A DNA stretch of 64,000 nt from an uncultured Aquimarina sp. (GCF_947500065.1 NZ_CANMQT010000009.1:124001-188000); one strand, 5' to 3'. Positions 10,031 through 19,757 are shown, counted from the stretch's first letter. Made by a program: numbers and translations. The notes: generated by a model not told the origin, from the sequence alone.

Positions 10031-10059
10031 AAAAGCGAGCATATAGCTCGCTTTTTTTT
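10031..10059 (+). terminator. Bidirectional intrinsic terminator after lpdA
   Basis: AAAAGCGAGC and GCTCGCTTTT pair perfectly around a five-base loop ATATA, followed by a T tract to 10059 and preceded by an A tract. It lies between convergent genes and can serve both. Confidence 0.9.
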
Positions 10060-10066
10060 GTGTTCT

Positions 10067-10540
10067 TTATTGCGCATTACTACCTATATTACCTTCAGCA
10101 ACTACAATAGATTCATCATCATTATTAAAAATTTTAATATGGCCATCGAAAACAATTAATTCTTGATAGTTTAAAACTTCATCTTCAATAATTATTTGAT
10201 TTGATGAGTGATAATGAGTTGAACTTACCATTAAATTAGAATTTTCTAAATTATAAAAGTTGTCAAGTGAAAATGCGATATCACCGCCATTTGATAGTGA
10301 ACTATTATAGATATTGGCTGTGTAAGATCCTTCTAACTCAGCACCAGTAAGTTGCACACTAATTAGAAAGATATCATCTGATAATGAAGATGAAGATCTT
10401 GTAAAAAAAATAGAACCACTAATTCCTGAGTTATTTGCTTCTTCAATTGTAAACTCTTCTATCGGAATACTTTCATCATCGTTATTACAAGATGAACAAA
10501 AGACAGCAACAGTAAATAAAAGTAAAATTAGATTTTTCAT
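10067..10540 (-). CDS. Small lipoprotein, unknown function
   Basis: I take the start at 10540 because the residues from there, MKNLILLLFTVAVFCSSCNNDD, are a textbook Bacteroidetes lipoprotein signal with Cys18 and a following N-N-D-D export-type signal; an upstream in-frame ATG would add 18 unrelated residues. The 157-residue product has a beta-rich mature domain (VQLTGAELEGSYTANIYNSS) and no family I recognise. It is monocistronic, convergent with lpdA. Confidence 0.75.
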   Translation of the reverse strand: MKNLILLLFTVAVFCSSCNNDDESIPIEEFTIEEANNSGISGSIFFTRSSSSLSDDIFLISVQLTGAELEGSYTANIYNSSLSNGGDIAFSLDNFYNLENSNLMVSSTHYHSSNQIIIEDEVLNYQELIVFDGHIKIFNNDDESIVVAEGNIGSNAQ

Positions 10541-10687
10541 GTATATAGGTTTTAAGATTTCCCTAAAGACTAATGCCTTTAAAATGTGTTGCACAAAAAA
10601 TCTAGTTGTGTTTTTCTAAACCGATTATATCCATTTTGAATCGGATAAAATTAAAGAAGACATGAAAAGAAAATTAGTACTTGAGAA

Positions 10688-11398
10688 TTATATGCTTTCT
10701 AGTCTAGCCAATACTTCACTCTTATAATTTCTACTAATAGGAATGGATTTATTATGTAATACGAGCTCTTCATTAGAAAACGAATCTATTCTTTTTATAG
10801 AAATAATAAAGGAACGATGCGTTCTCATAAACTGCTGAACGGGTAACTTCGCTTCAATATTACTGATGGTTTCTCTTGTTACAATTGTAGCATTATCACA
10901 ATGAATCTTGAGATAATCATTATAACTCTCCACATAAATTATTTCTGAAAAATCTACTTTTTTCATTCTTCGATCTGATCTTACAAAAATAAAATCATTC
11001 AGTGTTGCTTCCTTAGTTTTTGCAGGTGAAACTTTATGATGTATTTCAAAGTAATTATTTACTGCGTTCAGAAGACGTTCAAAAGAAATAGGTTTTAATA
11101 AATAATCTACTGCGTGTAGGTCAAACCCATCAATTGCATATTCTCTATATGCTGTGGTGAATATGATTTTGATCTCCTTATTAATGGATTTCGCAAAAGA
11201 AATTCCAGATATTTCTGGCATATTGATATCCAGAAATATAAGATCTATTTTTTGGGAATTAATGTGGTTAAAAGCCTCTAATGCATTATTACAAGTAGCT
11301 ACAATTTCGATACGATCGATTTTTGCTAAATGATCTGCAATAATATCTCTTGCAGTAGGTTCATCATCTACTATGATACATGATATTTTAAAACTCAT
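10688..11398 (-). CDS. LytTR-family response regulator
   Basis: 236 residues: a receiver domain with acidic pocket DD at 11-12 and phosphoacceptor Asp57 in LIFLDINMPEISG, Lys in YLLKPIS, then a LytTR DNA-binding domain (FIFVRSDRRMKKVDFSEIIYVES, FMRTHRSFIISIKRID). It overlaps the upstream histidine kinase gene by 11 nt, so the two are translationally coupled and form one system. Its target genes are unknown; LytTR proteins bind paired direct repeats near -35/-60. Confidence 0.93.
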   Translation of the reverse strand: MSFKISCIIVDDEPTARDIIADHLAKIDRIEIVATCNNALEAFNHINSQKIDLIFLDINMPEISGISFAKSINKEIKIIFTTAYREYAIDGFDLHAVDYLLKPISFERLLNAVNNYFEIHHKVSPAKTKEATLNDFIFVRSDRRMKKVDFSEIIYVESYNDYLKIHCDNATIVTRETISNIEAKLPVQQFMRTHRSFIISIKRIDSFSNEELVLHNKSIPISRNYKSEVLARLESI

Positions 11399-12476
11399 TA
11401 GTAGTAATTTTTAGGTTCTTTAGTATTAACTCTACAGTATACCAGTTTTGATCTTTCGAAATTTTAAGTTCGTGATCATCCTTATATACTAATGACAATC
11501 GTTTTTTTATATTACTTAACCCAATTCCGTTTTTATCTTTTTCTGTAAAGGTGTGAACAGAGTTTTTTATAGAAAAATGAATTTCATTATCGATACATTT
11601 TAAGTACATGTGTATCGATAATTTTTGATTGATAATTTGTCCGTGTTTAAAACTATTTTCTACAAAAGGAATTAATAGCATAGGCGCTACTTGAGTTGTG
11701 TTAGTTATGTTTTCAAAATCTAAAGAGATATCAAGAACATCACTAAAACGCATTTTTTCTAATGCCACATAGTCTTCAATATGATTTATTTCTTCTTGTA
11801 AAGAGACTAATGGCTTATCTGATTGATACAAGAGGTAATCTAATAGATTAGATAGTTTCAATATCATTTCTGGAGTATCTTCTGATTTCTTTAAAGCAAA
11901 ACCATATAAAGTGTTTAAAGTATTAAATAAAAAGTGTGGATGTATTTGCATCTTTAGGTAATTTAACTCCTGTTCTTTGAGCTTTAATTGGGCTTCTAAA
12001 ATTCTGTTTTTAAGTTCTTGGTTATCGGAAGTAGATTTGTAATTATGTTGCGCTAGACTCAAAGCACTGGCAATAAAAACAACGAAATAAACTGCAATAA
12101 AAGGGAATAAGGGACTTCTAGTCATTGGGGCCATTCCTTCATACTTAAGAGATGATAAAAAGATCAATCCATAAAAGAACGAAATGACAATAAAGAAAGC
12201 AGAAATGATAATCGTATACAAACAGTATAGTATGAATAGAAGATATTTTTCTTTGATTAAGTATTTTGGAATTATGACTTCGGTAACTGTATAAGTAGTG
12301 CCAATAGTCACTGGCATTAGAAATAGAGAGAAAGAAAAAACATAGTTGATGTTTTCTGTATTATGACCAAAAAAATAACTATAACATAATAACACAGCTA
12401 CCCAAAAGATGATGTGCAATAGTAGTTTGGCAATTTTTTTAAGGATAAAATCTCTAGAAATCATATTAGCGTACAA
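11388..12476 (-). CDS. LytS/YehU-type sensor histidine kinase
   Basis: 362 residues with four hydrophobic segments in the first 140 residues and no periplasmic sensor domain, then a short coiled linker and the His_kinase domain: phosphoacceptor His in HPHFLFNTLNTLYGF, N box LIPFVENSFKHG, and G box GIGLSNIKKRLSL. Partner of the overlapping LytTR regulator. An alternative start four codons later (MISRDF) is equally plausible. The ligand sensed by such four-helix kinases is generally unknown. Confidence 0.92.
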   Translation of the reverse strand: MYANMISRDFILKKIAKLLLHIIFWVAVLLCYSYFFGHNTENINYVFSFSLFLMPVTIGTTYTVTEVIIPKYLIKEKYLLFILYCLYTIIISAFFIVISFFYGLIFLSSLKYEGMAPMTRSPLFPFIAVYFVVFIASALSLAQHNYKSTSDNQELKNRILEAQLKLKEQELNYLKMQIHPHFLFNTLNTLYGFALKKSEDTPEMILKLSNLLDYLLYQSDKPLVSLQEEINHIEDYVALEKMRFSDVLDISLDFENITNTTQVAPMLLIPFVENSFKHGQIINQKLSIHMYLKCIDNEIHFSIKNSVHTFTEKDKNGIGLSNIKKRLSLVYKDDHELKISKDQNWYTVELILKNLKITTNEF

Positions 12477-12678
12477 TATCCGTAATTTTTGTTTTTCAAA
12501 CCTTATTTTTGGATGAATAACGGAATTAGGACTCTTTTTAGCAATGTCTACAGAATATTTCCGTAAGCGGTATAGATTAAGTTATAAGTTCCTTGAATCC
12601 TGTCAATGAGCGAAAAAAAAATATTCTGAGAACTTTAGATAGTAGTTTTGAATACGTTTAATTCGCAAAATATATACT

Positions 12679-13098
12679 ATGATATCACTAATTATTAATC
12701 AATCAGAAGAAAGTCATTCATTTATCGCTCATACAGTTCATTTGTTACATGACGGAGGATTGTTTTTTATGTTACCTATATTGGCAACGCTGTTTTTGGT
12801 GTTTTTCTTAATTATCAGGAATGTTTTAATTTTGAAAAAAGGAAAAAACCTTCCAATTAAATATATTAAAATAATTAATTCTATTGGTCTAATGATACTG
12901 GTATGGGGAGTTCTAGGTCAACTACTTGGTTTGGTACAAGCATTGGATACTATTGAGTTTTTAGGAGAAATTTCTACAGCACGATTAGCAGGTGGACTTA
13001 AGGTTTCTGCGTTACCCACTATGTTTGGTTGTCTTGTTTTTGTAATATCAAGAGTTGCAACAATTATTTTCACTTGGATCGGTAAAGAAACCGAATAA
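12679..13098 (+). CDS. MotA/TolQ/ExbB-like membrane protein
   Basis: 139 residues with three hydrophobic segments. The second half, GVLGQLLGLVQALDTI followed by AGGLKVSALPTMFGCLVFVISR, matches the conserved last two helices of MotA/TolQ/ExbB channels, where the G-x-x-x-T region lines the proton path. No TolR/ExbD partner is adjacent, which is unusual for the family. It is divergent from the LytS gene with 202 nt between, so regulation by that system is conceivable but unproven. Confidence 0.7.
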   Translation: MISLIINQSEESHSFIAHTVHLLHDGGLFFMLPILATLFLVFFLIIRNVLILKKGKNLPIKYIKIINSIGLMILVWGVLGQLLGLVQALDTIEFLGEISTARLAGGLKVSALPTMFGCLVFVISRVATIIFTWIGKETE

Positions 13099-13343
13099 TT
13101 CACAGATTCTAATACTAACGGTGTGTCTATATCTGTATTAATATAAAGAAATAAGTTATTTCATATTACAATTACTTTTTTTTAAAGACCATAAAAAAGC
13201 AAGGTCATTCATCAATTAGTACTAATCAATCAATCGGTATTGTTTCTTTCTTATCCTAAAAATGGATAATGGAAATTCAATAGGTGTATTCACATCTCAG
13301 ACTGCAAGCTATGCTTTAGTTTGATTGCATAAAAATCAAGAAC

Positions 13344-14666
13344 ATGATAAAAAATATAACATGTATAGCTTTTTTAATTAGCTATACTATTACCGCACAA
13401 ACATTTAATAAAACAAAGATAGATAGTTTGTTTACTTTGTTAGAAGCTAATAATCAAGGGATGGGAAGCATTTCTATTTATAAAGAAGGGAAACAAGTTT
13501 ATAAAAATTCTATCGGCTATCTAGATCTAGAAAATACCATTAAGGCAAATGAAAAGACTAAGTATAGAATAGGTTCTATTACCAAAACTTTTACTGCGAC
13601 TATGATTATGCAATTAGTAGATGAAAAGAAATTAAGCTTAGAGACTTTGTTAAGTGACTATTTTCCGGAAGTATCTAATGCTAATAAGATTACTATAGAG
13701 CATATGCTACGTCATCGCAGTGGTTTGTTTAATCTAACCGAAGATGAAAATTTTATGAAATGGATGTTGGTTCCGAATACTCGAAAACAAATGATGGATA
13801 GAATAGTAAAAAGAAAAGTTGATTTTCAACCTGATGAGAAAACGACATATTCTAATACTAACTATTTACTACTTTCTTATATAGCCGAAGAAATTGAAGG
13901 TAAAACTTATGCTGAAATTTTAGAATCAAGAATTATAAAACCTTTAGGTTTAAAAAGAACAGGGTATGGTAAAAAAATAAATACAAAAGATAACGAAGCA
14001 TTATCATATGTTAGAGAAAACTCGAAATGGAAACTAGTAGAAAATCAAACGGATATGAGTGTTCCTATCGGTGCAGGATCGATAGTTTCTACTCCAACAG
14101 AATTAAATAGCTTCTATACTAGTTTATTTTCTGGAAAATTAGTGTCTAAAGCTTCTTTAGAAAAAATGATGGATACTTCTACAGGAATGGGAATTGGGTT
14201 AGGAGGTGAAACCTTTTTTGATAAACAGGCTTATGGCCATAATGGAGGTATAGATGGATTTCAATCACTTACATTGTATGTCCCAGAGGATAAAATTACT
14301 ATTTCGTATATGGGAAACGGAGTTGTAATGTCTCCAAATAATTGTATCGTTAATGTACTAAAGAGTTATTATGATAAAGAGTATAAACTTCCAAAGTTTG
14401 ATGGACCGATAGAATTAAAAACTGAAGCATTAGACCTTTATTTAGGAATTTACACGAGCGAGTCATTTCCTTTTCAGATTACTATTACAAAAAAAGATAC
14501 AGTACTAATTGCTGATGCAAAAGATGGTCCTACATTCCCGTTGGTTGGATATACAAAAGATGGATTTAAATCTGATCGAGCAGGAGCTTTGTTAAATTTT
14601 CATCCCACTGAAAACAAAATGATTTTAGAGTTAAATGGGAATAAAGCAACGTTTATTAGAAAATAA
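13344..14666 (+). CDS. Serine hydrolase (beta-lactamase family) with C-terminal extension
   Basis: 440 residues. A signal peptide (1-19, ending TITAQ) precedes a PF00144 domain with SITK at 78-81, YSN at 169-171 and HNG at 299-301. After about residue 350 comes a small beta-barrel-like domain (LDLYLGIYTSESFPFQITITK) seen in many D-aminopeptidase or esterase-like members. Exported. Preceded by a 245-nt gap with no other gene and followed by a palindromic repeat. Confidence 0.88.
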   Translation: MIKNITCIAFLISYTITAQTFNKTKIDSLFTLLEANNQGMGSISIYKEGKQVYKNSIGYLDLENTIKANEKTKYRIGSITKTFTATMIMQLVDEKKLSLETLLSDYFPEVSNANKITIEHMLRHRSGLFNLTEDENFMKWMLVPNTRKQMMDRIVKRKVDFQPDEKTTYSNTNYLLLSYIAEEIEGKTYAEILESRIIKPLGLKRTGYGKKINTKDNEALSYVRENSKWKLVENQTDMSVPIGAGSIVSTPTELNSFYTSLFSGKLVSKASLEKMMDTSTGMGIGLGGETFFDKQAYGHNGGIDGFQSLTLYVPEDKITISYMGNGVVMSPNNCIVNVLKSYYDKEYKLPKFDGPIELKTEALDLYLGIYTSESFPFQITITKKDTVLIADAKDGPTFPLVGYTKDGFKSDRAGALLNFHPTENKMILELNGNKATFIRK

Positions 14667-14673
14667 AATATTG

Positions 14674-14843
14674 AATAAAAAGGCTGTCTAAAAAGTAGAT
14701 TTCTTTGTCATTTCGAGCCCTTCGACTTTGCTATGGACAAGCTAGAGTCGAGAAATAACTACCTTTGGTTTTTAGTACATTTCGACTCTGTTCAATGTGA
14801 CAGTATTGTAAATATTGTGCTTTTCGGACAGCTTCTTTATTAA
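14674..14843. repeat. Long imperfect palindromic intergenic repeat
   Basis: The ends form a roughly 24-base inverted repeat: AATAAAAAGGCTGTCTAAAA on the left against the complement of TTTTCGGACAGCTTCTTTAT on the right, with few mismatches. Inside are further inverted arms, CATTTCGA near 14711 and GTCGAGAAAT near 14745, and CATTTCGACTCTG...CAATGTGACA near 14779-14804. Sequences of this CATTTCGAC/GTCGAGAAATG kind are widespread REP-like elements of flavobacteria. The right end covers the last codons of the CDGSH gene. Confidence 0.7.
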
Positions 14844-15079
14844 TTCTTATGAGAACCATCGCAATATGGCGGATTACTTGTTTGCTTGCATGTACATAAA
14901 TAAGCTTCTTTAGCTTCTTCGGTACTAAAAATTAAAGGATTCGTTCCTCCTTCTTTTTTATGAGTACCATTACAAAAAGGTTGATCAGCACTATGGCCGC
15001 AAGTGCACCAGGCATAATTTTTATCTGTTTCTAACTGACAAGCTATTGGAGCGTCACCGCCTCTAATATTATTCTCCAT
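14840..15079 (-). CDS. Tandem CDGSH iron-sulfur protein
   Basis: 79 residues with two zinc-finger-like CDGSH motifs: CTCGHSADQPFCNGTH and CTCKQTSNPPYCDGSH. Each provides three Cys and one His for a 2Fe-2S cluster, so a single polypeptide should bind two clusters, resembling the tandem MiNT-type fold rather than the mitoNEET homodimer. The first motif has CNG in place of CDG. Cytoplasmic; electron transfer or redox sensing is the usual inference. It is monocistronic, and its stop codon lies inside the palindromic repeat. Confidence 0.9.
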   Translation of the reverse strand: MENNIRGGDAPIACQLETDKNYAWCTCGHSADQPFCNGTHKKEGGTNPLIFSTEEAKEAYLCTCKQTSNPPYCDGSHKN

Positions 15080-15249
15080 GATTTTTAGATATTTATCTTC
15101 TAAAATTATTAAATCCTGAGTTAAGACTGGTTTTAAATTAAGAATGATTAATAATGTTCTTTTAGCATCCTTTTAAGGTGACTATCTAATTATTTGAAGT
15201 ACTTTTATACTAGAAAAAGTTCTTTACATAAAATTCTAGATCAATCAAT

Positions 15250-15430
15250 ATAGGTTTTGCTTAATTGTGAATTAATAGGGAATCGTGTGAGAATCACGAA
15301 CTGTCGCGCAACTGTAAGTAACCATATAGTTTTTATCAATAATATCCACTGTCATTTATTAAACGGGAAGGATGATGAAAATGTTATAAGTCAGGAGACC
15401 TGCCTACTATTGAATTGTCTATGCTTTCGC
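15250..15430 (+). promoter_or_regulatory. Cobalamin (B12) riboswitch upstream of metE
   Basis: The stretch has the aptamer landmarks in order: GGTTTTGC near 15253, GGGAATCGTGTGAGAATCACGAACTGTCGCGCAACTGTAA at about 15278-15317 (shown here by its key parts GGGAA, the hairpin CGTG...CACG and CGCGCAACTGTAA), GGGAAGGATG near 15365, and the B12 box AGTCAGGAGACCTGCC at 15389-15404. It ends about 170 nt before metE. Cobalamin binding should lower metE expression when B12 supports the MetH route. The exact 3' boundary is approximate, and any apparent ORF across it is a shadow. Confidence 0.9.
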
Positions 15431-15599
15431 GAATTGAAGCTTAGGTTAAGTTTGATGCACATTGATATAGTTGTTTAACTATTTTAGTGAATACTTCTAT
15501 ATATACATCTTTCTACTACTAATCCTTCGTTCTTTTTAGCATACTGATTTATCAAAAGAACTTTAAAAATTAATATTAATTTTTAAAAGTTTTAAAGTT

Positions 15600-17918
15600 A
15601 TGCTTACACACAATCTAGGCTACCCGCGTATTGGTAGTAAAAGAGAGTTGAAAAAAGTTTCAGAACAGTATTGGTCTGGAAAAACATCTTACAAAAACCT
15701 ACTTCAAGTAGGTAAAAACATTAGGCAAGAAAATTGGTTATTGCAGAAAAATGCTGGTATAGATTTAATACCATCTAATGATTTTTCGTTTTATGACCAA
15801 GTCTTGGATATGTCATTGACGGTTGGAGCAATCCCCAAAAGATATCAAAGTTTGTTAGCGAAAAATCTTAATCGGATGGAGCTATATTTTGCAATGGCTA
15901 GAGGATATCAAAAAGACGAACACGATATTACTGCAATGGAAATGACTAAATGGTTTGATACCAACTACCATTATATTGTTCCAGAGTTTTATAAAGATCA
16001 AGAGTTTCAGTTGTTTTCTACAAAAGTAATCGATGAGTTTTATGAAGCAAGGGAGCTGGGAATACAGACAAAACCGGTTTTAATAGGTCCTATATCTTAT
16101 CTGTTATTAGGAAAGGAAAAAGAGGAAGGTTTTAACAAGATAGAATTAATAGATAAGTTATTAGCTGTTTATATAGAACTCACTAAAAAATTAGTTGATT
16201 TAGGAGCACAATGGATTCAGTTTGATGAACCATTTTTGGCGTTAGATCTTACTGCACAAGAAAAAGAAGTGTATAAAGAAACTTATCTTAAATTAAAAAG
16301 TACTTTTCCTGATTTAAAAATACTAGTAGCTACCTATTTTGAAGGTATCCAAGATAATTTGGAATTGATAACTGATGAATTACTTATTGATGCAATTCAT
16401 ATAGATGTAGTGAGATGCCCAGAACAGTTAGATACTGTACTGGAAAGTATTCCTAAACGAATACAACTATCTTTAGGAGTCGTAGATGGAAGGAATATAT
16501 GGAAGAATAATTATCAAAAATCCTTAGAGTATATTTATAAGGCAATAGCAAAAAGAAAAGAGAATACTATAATGATAGCGCCTTCATGCTCTCTTCTTCA
16601 TGCTCCTTGTGACTTAGAGATGGAAGAACAGAATGCAAACCTTCCATCTGAAATTATTGACTGGTTATCTTTTGCAAAACAAAAATTAGATGAAGTTGTA
16701 GCGTTAAAACGGCTTGTTGTTTTGGATAAAGAAGGTATGGTATTAGATACGTTAGAAAAAAATATAGCCTCTCATTTTAATAGGAGTAATTCAAAACGTA
16801 TTCATAATCCAGAAGTAAAAGAAAGAGTAGCTGTTATTTCAGAAAAAGATATAGTAAGAGAGAATTCGTTTAAGCTCCGTAAAGAAGTACAACGTGAAGA
16901 TTTAGGGTTACCTCTTTTTCCTACGACTACCATAGGATCTTTTCCTCAAACAAAAACAGTTAGAAATTGGAGGTATAGATATAAAAAAGGCGATGTTTCT
17001 AAAGAGGAGTATGATCAATTTTTAAAACAAGAAATCGAAAAGACGATTCTATGGCAGGAGGAAATAGGATTGGATGTTTTAGTTCATGGAGAGTTTGAGC
17101 GTAATGACATGGTTGAATATTTTGGAGAAAGACTAGATGGTTTTGCTTTTACCAAATTTGGTTGGGTTCAGAGTTACGGATCCAGATGTGTAAAACCACC
17201 AATTATATATGGCAGTATAAAAAGACCTGGTCCAATGACGATTGATTGGACAGTATTTGCACAGTCATTAACCTCCAAATTGGTGAAAGGAATGCTTACT
17301 GGACCGGTCACTATTTTACAATGGTCTTTTGTAAGAGATGATCAACCTAGATCTATTACTTGCAAAGAAATTGCGTTGGCCATTAGAGATGAGGTAAAGG
17401 ACTTAGAGGATAATGGTATTAAAATTATTCAAATTGATGAACCTGCATTAAGGGAAGGGTTACCATTAAAACATAAAGATTGGAACAATTATTTGGAATG
17501 GGCAATAGAATCCTTCAGAATATCTTCAAGTGTAGTAGCTAATCAAACACAAATACATACACATATGTGTTATTCTGAATTTAATGATATTATTAGTCAT
17601 ATTGCCGATATGGATGCAGATGTTATTACGATTGAATGTTCTAGGTCACAAATGGAGCTATTAGATGCTTTTGCAGATTTCAAATACCCTAACGAAATAG
17701 GACCAGGAGTTTATGACATTCATGCTCCCAGAATTCCTACCAAAGAAGAAATAGTTGCATTGATTGATAAGGCACAAAAGTATATTAACGAAGAACAGTT
17801 ATGGATAAATCCCGATTGTGGATTAAAAACCCGTAAATGGGAAGAAACTAAAAAAGCCCTTGAAACCATGGTTATGGCAGCAAGACAATTAAGAAAAGAA
17901 CTATTACAAGTAGTTTAA
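15600..17918 (+). CDS. metE: Cobalamin-independent methionine synthase
   Basis: 772 residues, normal MetE length. It transfers the methyl group of 5-methyltetrahydropteroyl-tri-L-glutamate to homocysteine, the last step of methionine synthesis, in the cytoplasm. N-terminal barrel starts THNLGYPRIGSKRELKK; C-terminal barrel contains LPLFPTTTIGSFPQT, IDEPALREGLP, zinc ligands in HTHMCYSEF and the final Cys in NPDCGLKTRKW. The upstream B12 riboswitch explains its control. A hairpin terminator follows. Confidence 0.97.
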   Translation: MLTHNLGYPRIGSKRELKKVSEQYWSGKTSYKNLLQVGKNIRQENWLLQKNAGIDLIPSNDFSFYDQVLDMSLTVGAIPKRYQSLLAKNLNRMELYFAMARGYQKDEHDITAMEMTKWFDTNYHYIVPEFYKDQEFQLFSTKVIDEFYEARELGIQTKPVLIGPISYLLLGKEKEEGFNKIELIDKLLAVYIELTKKLVDLGAQWIQFDEPFLALDLTAQEKEVYKETYLKLKSTFPDLKILVATYFEGIQDNLELITDELLIDAIHIDVVRCPEQLDTVLESIPKRIQLSLGVVDGRNIWKNNYQKSLEYIYKAIAKRKENTIMIAPSCSLLHAPCDLEMEEQNANLPSEIIDWLSFAKQKLDEVVALKRLVVLDKEGMVLDTLEKNIASHFNRSNSKRIHNPEVKERVAVISEKDIVRENSFKLRKEVQREDLGLPLFPTTTIGSFPQTKTVRNWRYRYKKGDVSKEEYDQFLKQEIEKTILWQEEIGLDVLVHGEFERNDMVEYFGERLDGFAFTKFGWVQSYGSRCVKPPIIYGSIKRPGPMTIDWTVFAQSLTSKLVKGMLTGPVTILQWSFVRDDQPRSITCKEIALAIRDEVKDLEDNGIKIIQIDEPALREGLPLKHKDWNNYLEWAIESFRISSSVVANQTQIHTHMCYSEFNDIISHIADMDADVITIECSRSQMELLDAFADFKYPNEIGPGVYDIHAPRIPTKEEIVALIDKAQKYINEEQLWINPDCGLKTRKWEETKKALETMVMAARQLRKELLQVV

Positions 17919-17953
17919 TTATTTAGCCAACTTAATTATATATACTTAAACTG

Positions 17954-17983
17954 AAGATGACCTCTGTAATACGAGGTCATCTT
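17954..17983. terminator. Hairpin between metE and the DUF3179 gene
   Basis: AAGATGACCTC and GAGGTCATCTT pair perfectly around TGTAATAC. The following T tract is broken (TTATTTATT), so termination may be weak; it lies between convergent genes. Confidence 0.7.
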
Positions 17984-17991
17984 ATTTATTG

Positions 17992-19389
17992 CTATTTAAT
18001 CAATTTCGTGTCAGGGAAAGCGGCTTTGTATCCAAACCAAAAAGCATTATGTGTTGGCAGGCGTCGTAGGACTTCTTTGGTTGTGTTATTTTCTAAACGG
18101 TTTTCGTAGAGTGTCCATATATTCCCATTCTGATCAGTAGCAGTAGATTGTTTATCATAGGAGATGAATTGAGTTGTCAAGGTGAAATAAGTTCTATGAG
18201 CCCCACTTTTGTCAGTAAACACTGTGAAGTTTTTATTGTTAATTTCACCTGTGTAAATGCTGTTTTTTTTAAGGAATTTAGAAGAAATGGCAATGTTTTC
18301 ATCAGTTTCAGATGGTAGTCTAATAGCTAATATTTCCTGTTTATTCTTTAATCGTTTATCTTTTTTAGGTATAGAAAACATTAATTTATCTGTAGCAAAA
18401 TAGTCTTGATAGGCAATACCTTCTCCGTAATCTCTGTCATGACCTGTTTGTAATGATAGAACAGTAGTGTTAGGATGTAATTTTTTCCAAGCTCCCCAAG
18501 TTGTAGTAACAACACTTAAATATTCTAGCTCTATTCCTTTTCCTATCAATGGACCGATTACAGGTTTTCCCCAAAGGGTATTCCAGAGAGACTGTGTTTT
18601 TTGATCATACATTAATTTGTTTGATCGATATAGAAATCCACTAGTTCCTAATTGATATTTGATACCATCTTTTTCGGTTTTGTATAAAATAACAGTTCCG
18701 CAAAGTGTACAATATACGCCAGCAACAGGAATACCTCCAACTGTATCTGTGAACATTTCATGCCAAGCCAGAATTCGTTTTGGATATGCTCTAATATCTC
18801 CATTAATCGAAATCCCGAAAACGATATCATTGTCGTCAAGATAGTTGGCATTATTTGCGCTAATCATTTTAGGGTTTCTAAGTGGTGGAATCCCATCTTG
18901 TATAACACCTCCCCATCGGACTTCATCTAATCGGATGGTAGATAAGTTTTTACGATTGAGGAAATATGTGTGAAACCGACTATCTATAGATTTATGTAAT
19001 GCAGCTTTGAATTCGTAATAATCATCAGTGTATGCGGGCTTTTTATTCCACACATATTGATACCATTTATTAAAATCATATCCATACTGTTTACCACTTT
19101 TTTTACTTAAAATATTGAATAGCTTCAAAGTACTTAATGGTTGGTTTAGAAAATAAAGAGATTCTATTGCTAAAATTTCAAAGCTTTCTGACCAGTTGGT
19201 TTCAATATGTTTTAAAGCACTTTCATGAACTTCAAGATTTGTTGAATTAAATAAATCTAAAAAGTATTCATGATCTTGTTTTTGCCCGTGTATTGAGCCA
19301 ATAAAGAATATGATGAATATGTTGATTAAAAATCTATACAAGGATTTTGGTTTTTTAAATAGGTCGTCATAAATCGAAAATCCCGACAA
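17992..19389 (-). CDS. DUF3179 domain protein
   Basis: 465 residues with an N-terminal hydrophobic segment at about 20-36 ending SIHGQ, so exported or membrane-anchored. The body matches DUF3179: DDNDIVFGISINGDIRAYPK, ILAWHEMFTDTVGG, and GIPVAGVYCTLCGTVILY, whose paired cysteines are conserved in the family. A helical N-terminal part (about 40-130) precedes it. The biochemical role of the family is unknown. Monocistronic, convergent with metE. Confidence 0.85.
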   Translation of the reverse strand: MSGFSIYDDLFKKPKSLYRFLINIFIIFFIGSIHGQKQDHEYFLDLFNSTNLEVHESALKHIETNWSESFEILAIESLYFLNQPLSTLKLFNILSKKSGKQYGYDFNKWYQYVWNKKPAYTDDYYEFKAALHKSIDSRFHTYFLNRKNLSTIRLDEVRWGGVIQDGIPPLRNPKMISANNANYLDDNDIVFGISINGDIRAYPKRILAWHEMFTDTVGGIPVAGVYCTLCGTVILYKTEKDGIKYQLGTSGFLYRSNKLMYDQKTQSLWNTLWGKPVIGPLIGKGIELEYLSVVTTTWGAWKKLHPNTTVLSLQTGHDRDYGEGIAYQDYFATDKLMFSIPKKDKRLKNKQEILAIRLPSETDENIAISSKFLKKNSIYTGEINNKNFTVFTDKSGAHRTYFTLTTQFISYDKQSTATDQNGNIWTLYENRLENNTTKEVLRRLPTHNAFWFGYKAAFPDTKLIK

Positions 19390-19757
19390 AATTGATAGTG
19401 TAAAATTGTAGGATTATGATTTTTCTAAAATAGAATTCATAAAAAAAGCACGCTAGAAATTATTTTCCAACGTGCTTTAGGTTGACAATTATGTTCTAAA
19501 AAATTTAGATAATAACTGCTCTGAAATAATGTATATACAGTTTGATGTTCGATTGCTACCTTATGTGTAAACGGTAATTCTCATTGTATAAAGTGTTTTT
19601 TTGTAGAAATTATAATACTCGATTAAGATAATTTAAGCCTTTGAAAATATTTGACTTACTTTTAATTGGTTTCTATTAGTTCTGTTATTGCTTTACAAAA
19701 CGTTTCTGAATTTTACCAGTATCAGAATCAAGAATTAGATTATATACTCCTAATGTT
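19390..19757. other. Intergenic region with weak hairpin and T9SS-tail-like fragment
   Basis: The 368-nt gap holds AAAGCACG (19445-19452) pairing with CGTGCTTT (19471-19478), which on the minus strand is followed by a T run and could end the upstream leftward operon. On the minus strand 19760-19685 one frame reads GYKTLGVYNLILDSDTGKIQ and on to KRFVKQ and TAA, like a type A T9SS tail without a gene attached. Nothing else is recognised. Confidence 0.4.

Noticed and set aside
425..14666. The three PF00144 serine hydrolases as antibiotic-resistance genes
   Set aside because: Motifs fit the broad esterase/D-aminopeptidase family; only the metallo-enzyme at 21537 has specific beta-lactamase ligands.
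15257..15478. A 73-codon ORF overlapping the B12 riboswitch
   Set aside because: It falls on the structured aptamer with its B12 box; no codon or protein features support translation.
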